In this document: one piece after another, positions 1-8,790 of the stretch
Position numbering within the stretch: the first letter of the stretch is position 1
Layout of the letters: every line of letters starts with the position of its first letter
Made by a program: the position numbers and the translations under genes
NCBI GenBank assembly: GCA_036346375.1
Contig: CM070501.1
Coordinates: 30,276,539-30,340,538 of the forward strand
Direction of reading: 5' to 3'
Length of the DNA: 64,000 nucleotides
DNA from: Guadua angustifolia
Lineage: Eukaryota; Streptophyta; Magnoliopsida; Poales; Poaceae
Notes under the pieces: generated by a model
Seen by the model: the letters and a program-made list of their open reading frames with translations, nothing else
Database searches by the model: none
What the model was told of the DNA's origin: nothing

Positions 1-79
1 ATGATTTAACCAATCATAGATATTTTTAAATATCATAAAAACAAAACTCTAATGTAGTCATTCAAGTCTAAAATTTGAT
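1..79. repeat. Fragment of a Sirevirus-like LTR at the window edge
   Basis: This stretch matches 9333-9413, inside the LTR that starts at 8190, with only scattered differences; both share a TAGATATTT...AAATATCA core and a TCATTCAAGTCTAAA tail. The match stops sharply after AAATTTGA. A second copy of the same LTR family therefore lies at or beyond the left edge and was truncated here. Nothing coding is visible. Confidence 0.7.
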
Positions 80-179
80 GTGTGTTCATCGTAAATTTGT
101 GAATATTTATTAATTACTAATTTCTATGTGGATGTACTATTTGTGTGAATTTTTTGAAGTCAATTGGTGGTACATGTCC

Positions 180-378
180 TTACGACGTTACGGTCTCTTT
201 TTCGATTCGATCGTTACCGATATATATTTTGTATCGAATTTTCGTTTCCGATATTTTCGAATTACCGATGTCGTTTTCGTTTCCGTAGTTATCGATTCCG
301 ATATCGTTTCCGAGAAAAAATATGAAAACAAAAATAGTTTTAGTGTTTTCCAACCGTTTCCGACCGTTTTCACCCCTA
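180..378. mobile_element. Right terminus of an hAT/Ac-like transposon
   Basis: The segment ends in CCGTTTTCACCCCTA (364-378), the reverse complement of the hAT-type terminus TAGGGGTGAAAACGG that also begins the element at 1922. Inward it is packed with short subterminal words of the CCGTTTCCGAT, TCGTTACCGATA and TCGATTCCGATA type, in the manner of Ac-family subterminal binding sites. No transposase is visible and the left part is not identifiable, so this is a terminal fragment or a non-autonomous copy. Confidence 0.65.
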
Positions 379-381
379 GCT

Positions 382-538
382 ATCAACTGGCGTCGTTGAG
401 TCTTCAACGCAAGGAAGAATAGCAATCAGAACAAGCATACCATATCTTCATGAAAGAACTCATCTAGAGCGTCGTTATCAATTGACGTCATTGAGTCTTA
501 AGTGCAAGGAAGAACAATAGTTAGAACAAGTATACCAA
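382..538. repeat. Two diverged copies of a ~60-bp unit
   Basis: Positions 382-443 and 477-538 are alignable: ATCAACTGGCGTCGTTGAGT versus ATCAATTGACGTCATTGAGT, then CAAGGAAGAA, an A-rich spacer and AGAACAAG-ATACCA. The copies are about 95 bp apart. They sit just upstream of the Copia gag start and probably belong to its leader. Confidence 0.6.
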
Positions 539-587
539 TCCAATACCCAATGCTAAGTGACTCAACTACAGTTTGTGGATTGTGAAG

Positions 588-1424
588 ATGAAGATCATCC
601 TTAGATCGCTTGGAGTGTGGACAACAATCGAAGGAGACACATTGGTCAATGATGAGAAGGACCAATGAGCTCTAGCTGCACTCTTCCAATCTGTTCCTGA
701 TGATGTGCTGATGGCAATAGCACACAAGGCAACAGCAAGGGATTCATGGGATGCACTCAGAGAGATGCAAATCAGGGAAGATCGCATCAAGAAAGCACGT
801 GTACAAGTGCTCAAAAGGCAGTTCAATCGGATGAACATAGAAGAAGATGAAAGTATCAACAAGTTTGCACTTCGTCTCACCACACTGGTAAGAGAAATCC
901 AATCTCTCGGTATGGAGATATTGGAGAGTGTTGTGGTTGAGAAGTTGTTCAGTGCCGTTCCCAATAAGTTCTTGCAAATCGTTGGACCTATTGAGCAATA
1001 GGGAGATGTATCAACCATGACTGTGTCAAAAGCAATTGGACGATTGCGGGCATTTGAAGAGAGCATGAAGGGACGCCGACAGAAGGAGGATGGTGATCAA
1101 CTAATGCTTGTCTCATATGAGAAGTAGGAATCATTGACAGTAAAAGAAAAGAAGAACGACAAGGGATCCAACAGTAATCCTGGGTTCAATAGCAACCCTA
1201 AGAGGGGTGTTGGACCAGACAAAGGTCGTGGACGTGGCTGCGGAGTGCGCAATTGTGAAGCTGAGAAACAGCCTTACAGGAAATTTGATAAGTCCAAGAT
1301 TAAGTGCTATACTTGTGAAGATTATGGTCACTTTGCATCAGAATGTAAGCAGCCCAAGAAAGAGAAGGCATACTTTGTGGAGAAGAAGGACAATGAGCCT
1401 GTTCTTCTGATAATTGAATGCTGA
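588..1424 (+). pseudogene. Copia retrotransposon gag (degenerate)
   Basis: This encodes the nucleocapsid polyprotein of a Ty1/copia element. The frame opens with an ATG at 588 and reads through a UBN2/gag-type region containing AIAHKATARDSWDALREMQI and an alpha-helical segment. It is interrupted by in-frame stops near 667, 1000 and 1126. A CCHC zinc knuckle of the C-X2-C-X4-H-X4-C type (CYTCEDYGHFASEC) is intact near 1306-1350. Downstream, at 1516, the protease follows in the expected order. The stops make it non-functional. The family assignment rests on gag layout, the knuckle and the matching Copia pol downstream. Confidence 0.85.
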
Positions 1425-1515
1425 AATGATACAAGTTGAGAATCTGGTATTTGAGATTGTGATGCTGAAAGAAGATGGTCTGAAACCAATGCTTTGAGAT
1501 GGTGAGAAGTGCGAT

Positions 1516-1921
1516 GCCAACATGTGGTATCTTGATACTGGGGCTAGTTATCATATGTCAGGGCGTTGAGACATCTTTATTGATCTCGACACTTCAGTGT
1601 ATGGTTTAATAAAGTTCAGTGATGGATCAAATGTTGAAATTTATGGTCGAGGCACAGCCTTATTCAAGGGAACATCAAATGAGCATTATGTTTTGGCAAA
1701 TGTCTATTACATTCCATTGCTTCACAGCAATATTGTCAGTCTTGGCAATAGGGGTTCAAAACTGTGATACAAGAAGGTAGTATGTGCATCTTTGATGATG
1801 AAGGGCAGTTGATGACCAAAGTGCAAAGATTGCAGAACCGCTTATATGTGCTGAATTTGGCTTGCACATAGCCAGTATGTCTCCTGGTGATGAAAGGGGA
1901 ATAAAAAGTGGCTTTGGCATG
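1516..1921 (+). pseudogene. Copia protease and start of GAG-pre-integrase region
   Basis: The frame reads MWYLDTGASYHMSG at 1522-1563, the aspartic-protease active-site motif (DTGAS) of copia elements, then a segment ending in YYIPLLHSNIVSLG that is typical of the region after the active site. Stops and at least one frameshift (near 1746-1790) break it. It reaches the LWH of the pre-integrase domain at 1910-1920 and is cut by the hAT-like terminus at 1922. The remaining integrase, RT and RNase H lie at 11096-13318, so the element was split by about 9.2 kb, and much of the integrase core is absent from both sides. Confidence 0.8.
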
Positions 1922-2162
1922 TAGGGGTGAAAACGGGTCGGATACGGTCGGATAGTAGGTCATCCCGTATCCTACCCTAATTATTTTTTTTGGATACAGA
2001 TACAGATACGGGTAGTAGAAAATCGGGTAGGATACGGATACGGATACCGGGTATTTACGAACGGGTAGAAAACGGACATCGGATATTATACGGATGGGTA
2101 CAATACGGATAACGGGTACTTATACTAACATATCATGTAACAAATGTATGGAATAAGCTATA
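1922..2162. mobile_element. Left terminus of an hAT-like transposon
   Basis: It begins TAGGGGTGAAAACGGGTCGG at 1922 and continues with many GGATACGG, ACGGGTAG and CGGGTATTT subterminal words. It directly interrupts the Copia reading frame. Similar words in the opposite sense (CTCGGGTATTTACCGGGTAG, CCGAATCCGACCC) occur at 3800-3890 and may be the remnant of the other end, but no clean CACCCCTA terminus is present there. The body between the two carries a clathrin gene fragment, so it may be a gene-capturing hAT derivative; that link is inference. Confidence 0.6.
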
Positions 2163-2833
2163 GGAATGCAAACACTTCAGCTCTTTCTATGCTTTGGATG
2201 TTATCCAACAAAACATTGACAGCCTGCACATTTAGATTGAACTTCTTGAATATGGCAAAAGCCTCCTCATACAGTTGTGCTTCAACAGCTACTTCTCCAA
2301 CGGCAGGCCATCAAAGTTGTTAAGTCTGTTAACATAGTCCATGACTTTGGATGGGTCCACCTTGATAGCTTTCAAGATGAGAATGTTCTGATTTCTGAAG
2401 ATTGAAGTTTCCACTGAATGCAGAATTCTGAAGGACAATCTTTTCAAGTAATTCGATCAGTTCATGAGGGAGGTCAGCTGTCATGAAAGCCTTAACAGCA
2501 GCAGACACTTGTTTTTCAAGTAATTCTGAAGTTCTTTGTCTTTTCTTATGTGTGTGTGTTTGGCTGTGTACACCCTAGCTGTGTAGAGGCCGGAAGTCTT
2601 CTTAGTTTAATTGTATCACCTTGATGTAATTTACTAAGATTAATAAAAGCTTCCTTTATCGAAAAAAAATGAAAGCCTTAACAGCAGCAGACACTTGCTT
2701 GCTCAGGGCTCTTGCTTTCAGGCAATGCGGTATTGTGGTAGAAAACACTTGGTCAATGAGTTGCCTTCTATATTCATTTTTAGGCTATAGAACTTTATCC
2801 CACAGATCACCATCCATTCTTTCAACCACATAC
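2163..2833 (-). pseudogene. Captured fragment of clathrin heavy chain gene
   Basis: On the minus strand the sequence encodes a stretch recognisable as plant clathrin heavy chain, which forms the triskelion leg of coated vesicles. It runs from YVVERMDGDLWDKVL (2833 downward), through [32 protein letters not shown] and [18 protein letters not shown] segments, to YEEAFAIFKKFNLNVQAVNV and IQSIERA near 2180. The upper end coincides with an AG splice acceptor followed by the codon for arginine-tyrosine, so genomic rather than cDNA sequence was copied. Small indels break the frame near 2350-2400, and a LINE tail is inserted at 2512-2668. It is a non-functional exon-sized fragment of a gene about 1700 codons long. 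Confidence 0.8.
2512..2668 (+). mobile_element. 5'-truncated LINE tail with 29-bp target duplication
   Basis: The 157-bp insert ends in AATAAAAGCTTCCTTTATCG plus eight A residues, the characteristic 3' end of grass L1-type LINEs, preceded by a GT-rich tract. It is flanked by perfect 29-bp direct repeats at 2483-2511 and 2669-2697 (ATGAAAGCC...GACACTTG). These are duplicated clathrin coding sequence. This is a textbook target-primed insertion after the gene fragment was already in place or was being copied. Confidence 0.85.
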
Positions 2834-3021
2834 CTGACAAATTAAATCATATGATTTGAACATGTAAGCAATCACTCAACAGATATAAGGATTCAGAACA
2901 ACTACATAGCATCAAAAGAATAAACACTATTTACAGATATAAGGAGATCACAGCATTTTCTTTTGGCGAGGGGGAGATCACAATAATTAATTGACCAGTA
3001 GGCAAAAAGATTAGAGAGCAA
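2834..3021 (-). other. Probable intron remnant next to clathrin exon
   Basis: AT-rich sequence directly upstream (minus sense) of the clathrin exon's splice acceptor. No reading frame or terminal repeats are seen. It is most simply the intron that was copied along with the exon, interrupted at 3022 by a foldback element. Confidence 0.4.
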
Positions 3022-3422
3022 CTACCACGCTATACCGCTGGGGAATCACTTCCAACGGTATAGCATGGTTCATTAGGTTCACGGGTAAGTTTAAGCTACT
3101 AGGTTTCATGGGTAAGTTTCATGATGTTTCCACGGATAGGTTTCATGGGTTTCATGAGGTTTCAAGTTTCATAAGGTTCGTATTTCATTGAAAAAAGTCT
3201 CATAGATAAGTTTCAACCAAAGGTTTCATCAGACAGCACAATGCTAAACTTTTTTTAATGAACACGAACCTTATGAAACTTGAAACCTCATGAAACCCAT
3301 GGAACTTATCCGTGAGACATCATGAAACTTACCCGTGAAACCTGGTAATGAAACTTACCCGCGAACCTGATGAACCATGGTATACCGTTGGAAGTGATTC
3401 CCAACGGTATACCGTTTGGTAG
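3022..3422. mobile_element. Foldback/MITE element with ~170-bp inverted arms
   Basis: Left arm 3022-3197 and right arm 3249-3422 are inverted copies of each other over almost their full length, with outer ends CTACCA...TGGTAG and a ~50-bp loop. Each arm carries an internal near-palindrome (ACCGTTGGAAGTGATTCCCA in the right arm) and repeated GTTTCATGGGTAAGTTTCAT-type words. No coding potential is seen. A target duplication is not obvious, so superfamily assignment is open; Mutator-type foldback is one option. Confidence 0.75.
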
Positions 3423-3890
3423 CATTTCTGAAAAGATTAACACCATGTGCCGAATGGCTGATTTCATTTGGCATATACACTGATATGTTTGGATGCACTT
3501 TCGAAGCTGCAGGCATCTAATTTTATTGACATGCTTAGTTCTGCACCCTGAACTTGTCGTCATGCGCGTATCAATTGATCTGCTCAAGGTTAATACCAAT
3601 CACAGAATATTTGGTTTAGTATGCCGGAAAGAGCATTCGGTTGGCATAGAGTGACTCTTGAATGTTCAATTTTGTCATGGGGCCTGTGTGCGGCTTCATA
3701 GTTCTAAATGATTGCGTACATAAATGCGAGTAACTTGGACCGACCGATGCACTTTCATGGGCTGTGGGCTACTGCTGAGTGGGCTTTATACTCCTGGTAC
3801 CGAACCCGGTACCAGATCCACCCGAGAAACTCGGGTATTTACCGGGTAGTGCTTGCTCCGAATCCGACCCAAATCCGACACTCAGCTATA
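3423..3890. other. Unassigned stretch with possible hAT 3' remnant
   Basis: 3423-3780 shows nothing recognisable on either strand. 3795-3890 contains GGTACCGAACCCGGTACCAG, an inverted CGAGAAACTCG and CCGAATCCGACCCAAATCCG. These resemble the subterminal composition of the hAT-like end at 1922 in inverted sense. The terminus itself is missing. Confidence 0.35.
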
Positions 3891-6100
3891 TAACTTGGAT
3901 TTCATGGAGATTTGAACTTTTATAGCTTTGAATGAGTTAGAAATACTATTTCAAGCCAAGATACACAAAGAAATCCAACTCAAATTGCAAAACTCGCAAA
4001 ACGCAAGAATAGGTAATTTTGGGTCAAATGGGTGATTTTGGCTAAATTCAAATGGCTATAACTTTTGAACGGTTGGTCATTTGAAAAAACTTTGAACTAA
4101 TGAAATGCTTAAAATGACCAACTCTACAATTTTTGTATTGACCACTTTTTCAAAAACTCAATAGATTTTAACTTATGAAAATTTTTCATTTAATTCAAAA
4201 ACAAGATCCTATAAGATCTATTTGAGGTCAAATTTGCTATTTTGTTTCTAAAATAGGAATTTTTACTCCGAAAGCATTGTAAAACATTTGAAATACATAT
4301 TTAAGGACTTTTATAAAGATTTTTACAAATATTGGCCTTTGAAACAAAAATTTTGACTTTTGACCAAAGAGGTTCATTTGAAGGATATTCATGCATATAG
4401 TTTTCAACATTATTTCAAAAAGTATCAAATGAATCAAATGAGAAGATGTTTGGTTAGAATTTTTATGTATGAGTTTGAAATACCATTTGGAACCAAGATA
4501 TGATCAAGAATCCGGTCCAAGAGGTGAAACTCGCAAAGATAGAGTATCAGAGCAAATCAAAGACGTGATATCACTTGGAAGCAATTAAGTGCCCAAAACT
4601 TGATATAAATGAACTCCCCAAGATGTTCAACATATGAATCATGGTGTTATATGCATTTGAATGACACAAGTTTTGTCTTTTCAAAAGATCAAGTGAATAT
4701 CACTCTTTAAATCAATTAAATGCTCAAACTAATACCACTTGAAAAAGCGATTCAATAAATTGCAGAGCTTTTCAAATTTTGCACAAATGAACTTTGGGAT
4801 TACAAGAATCTTTTACAAAAAGAAATCTTGAAAAAGGAAGTACCAATCAAAAGATATCCCAAAGAGAAACTCGAGAAAATTCTGAAAAAACAGAGTCAAC
4901 ATGCCAGTCTTGGTACTATCACAGCTCACTCGGTAGTAATCAAGAAACCCGGTACTATCATTGGTCGGCGGTACTACAAGAATCGCAGTTGCCGAGACTT
5001 CGGATTCTTTGCAAATTTTGCCAGAAAAAGATTCAAATGAAGTCTAAATAATTTGAAATTTTCAAGAAACCAACTTTGGACTATTTAGAAGGTTTTGCAA
5101 AAAGAATTTTCTCAAAAGCAATTTTATTTTGAGAGATATGGCAATTTGCGCTTTGAGGCATAAACGGAAATGAATTTTCATGAAAAGCCTCAAATTGCAA
5201 CTCAATTTGGATTTCACGCAATTTCAACTTTCATGGCTTAGATTGGTGTATCAAGAATGTTTCTAGCCAAGATTTATAATGAAATCCAACTTGAATGCCA
5301 CGATTTTAGCATATTGCTCAATTAGGCTATTTTGGATTAAATTGAATCGTTTTGAGCCAAATTTGATTTCAACATAGAGTTTTTCATTTTGAAAGCTTGT
5401 AAAACCTTTGAAATACTTAATAGAATACTTTTTCAAAGCTTTTCACAAATTTGAGCCTTTTAAATATGAATTTTGACTTTTGACCTAAATAGTCCCTTTT
5501 TAGAAGCAAAGTCAAATTCAACAGCACAAAGAGTTCAAATTTAGCACGGGGTAAGATATAAAGATTTGAATTTTGTGTATGAGTCTAAAATACCATTTTG
5601 AATCAAAATTCTACACAAGAATTGATCCAAATGGAGAAACTCACTAAGTGCAAGAATATGACCATTATGGGTCAAGTATAGTTTTTCGGCGAGTTTCAAA
5701 ATCAAATAACTTTTGATGAGTTGGTCTTTTGAAAATCTTTTGAACACAAGAATTGTTAAGTGTGACCAGCTCTAGGATTTTTGTTTTGGAATTATTTTCA
5801 AAATCCTTTTACTTTTATTTCTATGAAAATTATAAGTTTAAATCCAAAACAAGATACTAGTAACTGGCTTTTGGAGTTAAAACTCATTTTCCTTTTCAAA
5901 ATAGTTTTTGTAAAGCTAAAACCATTGAAAAACCTTTTGAAAGCATTTATATACATTTTTAATTAGTTTTTCACAAGATTAGTAATAGTTACTAAGATTT
6001 TTCACTTTTGGCTAAACGGCTCAATTTTGAAAACTTAATATTTGCACATAATTAATTTGGGCACACATAGGGATGTGATATACATGATTATGATTTAGCA
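3891..6100 (-). repeat. AT-rich block with three diverged ~450-bp repeats (3' LTR position)
   Basis: The block contains partial copies of one unit at about 3930-4390, 5240-5510 and 5580-6040, recognisable by TAACTTTTGA-GGTTGGTC, AATGACCAACTCTAC and AAATTTTGACTTTTGACC. It ends in TTTAGCA at 6100, immediately followed by CTCCCCCTT, which is a polypurine tract on the minus strand. Position and the terminal CA therefore say it should be the 3' LTR of the minus-strand element whose gag is at 6395-8128. Its sequence does not obviously match the 5' LTR at 8190, apart from GGTACTAC words at 4921-4978, so I keep it as a repeat block. Confidence 0.45.
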
Positions 6101-6109
6101 CTCCCCCTT
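6101..6109 (-). promoter_or_regulatory. Polypurine tract of the gag-only element
   Basis: On the minus strand this reads AAGGGGGAG and is followed directly by TGCTAAATC, the usual arrangement of plus-strand primer tract and LTR start. Only about 290 bp separate it from the end of gag, so no pol region is present. Confidence 0.55.
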
Positions 6110-6394
6110 AATGTGCCACTTTTAAACTTGCTCAAGATTTGCAATAAGAGAATAGATAAGAGGCGAGAGCAAGTAGCCATAACAAGTAATCTAAATTGAT
6201 TTTCATTAATATTGCAATATAATCTACACAAGGCTATAAGATATAAGAATCAATTTAAATGCTTGTTACCGAGATGGCATTGGCTCATGATGGACTTGAT
6301 TTTCTTCAAGCTTGACACCACTTGTATAAAATGATAATCCTTCTCTTCTTGAATGGGCAAGCGTCCAATCCATCTCATATCACCTAAAAATCTT

Positions 6395-8128
6395 TTAGAC
6401 GACTTTTGGTACCCAATCCTTGTTGGGTCCGACAATGTTAGTCACAATGGATTTAGGAACCCAAATGGTCCTAATTTTAATATTATTGAATTGACTAACA
6501 TAACTAGGAATAGTTTTATGATTATTATTCCTCCTAGGCAATTTGTTTGGATTTAAGTGAGAGGACTTAGGAGGGCAATTGTATTTTGCAAAACTACTTC
6601 TAGTTTGATCTCTTCTAAGCATATGATAATTAGAATTATGCATTGACTTAGAGGATCTAGCATTTCTAGCAAATGTTTTGCTATTGTTATTTTTCCTAAG
6701 CACATGATTTCCATGATTTTTCTTAGTCTTAGGAAATCTAGCATTTTGAGCAAACACATTTCTAGAATTACTCTTCCTATGCAAATGAATATCATTTTGA
6801 GCGGGCATAGGGGACTTGACAAGCTTGACAAACACATTGCCATTCTTGTTTTTCCTAAGCAAATAATTTTCATTAATAAGAATAGGCTTAGGGGTGGTAC
6901 CTTTGGGATAATCCTTACCGAAATGTCCCTTTTCCCGACAATTGAAGCATGTCACGCTATTTGGCCCTCTCTTGACCGATTTGACTTGCTCCTTGCCTGT
7001 TTGCCTCATTGTTGGTGGTGTGGCCTTGTTATCCACATTGTTAGGGCACACGGAGGCGAGGTGGCCCTTCTTGTTGCAATTAAAGCACTTGATTGTCTTC
7101 GTGTGTCGTATGTTGTGCCTCATCTTGCTATTCTCCTCTTGGACTTGTAGCGAGTCCTCGCTTATCTTGAGGCGCCTTGGCTTGCTCAAGATCTCGCCGA
7201 GGATGGCTTTTCCTTTTACGCATCTCTTTAAGTCATTTTCCAATCTAATGACTTGGGCCTTGAGCTCTTTATTTTCCTCTACAAGATTAGCATCTAAAAA
7301 CATAGAGGAACTAGAAGCAATTTCATTAGAGCAACAAGGCATATCAATTAAATCATCGCAAGAGGTGGATATGCATTTGTTAGATGAATTATTTGTTATA
7401 GGAATTGAGTGAGGCAATTCATCTACTAAATCACATTGAGTAGCAATATCCATACTAGCTTTAGTGAATTCCTTGAAAAGGATTTTCTCATGATTTTCTT
7501 TTAGAACATCATAGTCATTTTGAAGTGATTCATGTTCTAACTTTAAAATCTTATATTTCTTTTTCTCCTTTCCAAGAAATTTATTGAGCTCCTCTAGCAT
7601 ATTCATTAATTCATCATAGGAGGGCTCATCTTTATTTTCATTTACCTCATTTTTACCTTTAGCCATGAAGCAACGAATTCTTGATGGAAATGAATATTCG
7701 TCGTCGCTTGAGGCAGAGGTTGAGGTTGATGGAGATGTCGGTTCATCACTTGATGTAGAAGTTGAAAGATCATCAACCGACATTTCATCCTCAATGCAAT
7801 CCTCAATTGTTGGGGATGATTCAAATAATTCTTGAAGCTTGATCCACATTTCATGAGCGCTTGTGAGGTTGCAAATGAGATGAAATATTTCTACACTCAC
7901 AACACTAAATAAAACGTTAGTAGCTTGAGCGTCGAGATGTAGGCATTTCTCCTCTCCTTTAGTTGGTGCAATATCATTTAGTGGAGAAGAAAAGCCGACA
8001 TCTACGATCCACCAAATTTGTGGGCTCATGGATTTAAAATGATCAATCATAAATAATTTCCATGAAGCATAATTTGATTCATTTAGTATGAGTGGATCGT
8101 GTGAGTGCACTAAACCTCTAGTCGCCAT
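6395..8128 (-). CDS. Sirevirus-like Copia gag polyprotein, 577 aa
   Basis: An intact 577-codon frame begins MATRGLVHSHDPL about 50 nt downstream of a tRNA-Met primer-binding site. Residues 1-125 form a UBN2/DUF4219-like capsid region (NESNYASWKLFMIDHFKS, HEMWIKLQELFE). A Ser/Thr/Asp-rich linker follows, then a coiled-coil segment (about 170-210 and 285-310). Two zinc knuckles follow, CFNCNKKGHLASVC and CFNCREKGHFGKDY; the second has Tyr (codon at 6908-6910) where the fourth ligand Cys is expected. The basic C-terminus ends with the WVPK...GPNKDWVPK motif seen before the protease in Sirevirus-type elements. No protease, integrase or RT follows: the frame stops and a polypurine tract lies about 290 bp on. 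It would package RNA but depend on other elements for pol. Confidence 0.85.
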   Translation of the reverse strand: MATRGLVHSHDPLILNESNYASWKLFMIDHFKSMSPQIWWIVDVGFSSPLNDIAPTKGEEKCLHLDAQATNVLFSVVSVEIFHLICNLTSAHEMWIKLQELFESSPTIEDCIEDEMSVDDLSTSTSSDEPTSPSTSTSASSDDEYSFPSRIRCFMAKGKNEVNENKDEPSYDELMNMLEELNKFLGKEKKKYKILKLEHESLQNDYDVLKENHEKILFKEFTKASMDIATQCDLVDELPHSIPITNNSSNKCISTSCDDLIDMPCCSNEIASSSSMFLDANLVEENKELKAQVIRLENDLKRCVKGKAILGEILSKPRRLKISEDSLQVQEENSKMRHNIRHTKTIKCFNCNKKGHLASVCPNNVDNKATPPTMRQTGKEQVKSVKRGPNSVTCFNCREKGHFGKDYPKGTTPKPILINENYLLRKNKNGNVFVKLVKSPMPAQNDIHLHRKSNSRNVFAQNARFPKTKKNHGNHVLRKNNNSKTFARNARSSKSMHNSNYHMLRRDQTRSSFAKYNCPPKSSHLNPNKLPRRNNNHKTIPSYVSQFNNIKIRTIWVPKSIVTNIVGPNKDWVPKVV

Positions 8129-8174
8129 CCCTTTTACTCTCTAAGCGGTTAAGCCTAAAATGAGAGTGACCGTG

Positions 8175-8187
8175 GCTCTGATACCAC
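8175..8187 (-). promoter_or_regulatory. Primer-binding site (initiator tRNA-Met type)
   Basis: The plus-strand GGCTCTGATACCA reads TGGTATCAGAGCC on the minus strand, complementary to the 3' end of initiator tRNA-Met. It lies two bases from the TGTAGGATCG LTR end at 8190 and about 50 bp upstream of the gag start, fixing element orientation. Confidence 0.85.
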
Positions 8188-8790
8188 TTGTAGGATCGAG
8201 GATGCGCCTAGAGGGGGGGTGAATAGGCGTTTTACAAAATTCGATCGCTCACTAAAATAATTCGCTCTAATACACCCCTAGGTCAAAACCTAATCAAAGA
8301 TATATGCGGAAGCGATAAACTCGGTTTTGACAATTAAAGCCTAAATCAACTAGGCATACTAGTGCACTAACTAAATTATGTCTCTATACTAGAATTGCTA
8401 AATTGAGCAAACAATCAATACTAAGCAATTCTAATTATAATCAAGCAATTGATAAATATACAATAAAGTAAATGCTTGAAGGTAAAAGAGACAACCGATA
8501 TTTTTCGTGGTGTTCGGAGACTTGCGGTCTCCCTAGTCCACGTTGAGGCAAGCGCAACCACTTGGACCGGCTCCCGCTCGAGCACCCGCCTCGTTTCCAC
8601 TAGTCGTGGTTTTTCACGCTTGCGCGTAGGCTCAACCCGAACCTTCACAAACTTGCCGGGCTTCTCACACCTTGAGAGCTCCTCAAGACGACACCCACGC
8701 CGCCTAGGAGTCGGCAACCTCCAAGAGTAACAAGTCGCTCCTTCGCTTGAACTTCACCGAGCACAACGAATGCACTCCGGTGATCACCAA

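Noticed and set aside
3630..3660. TTGGCATA as a target-duplication partner of TTGGCATG at 1914-1921 for the hAT-like element
   Set aside because: The sequence before it does not end in an hAT terminus, so the 7-of-8 match is probably chance.
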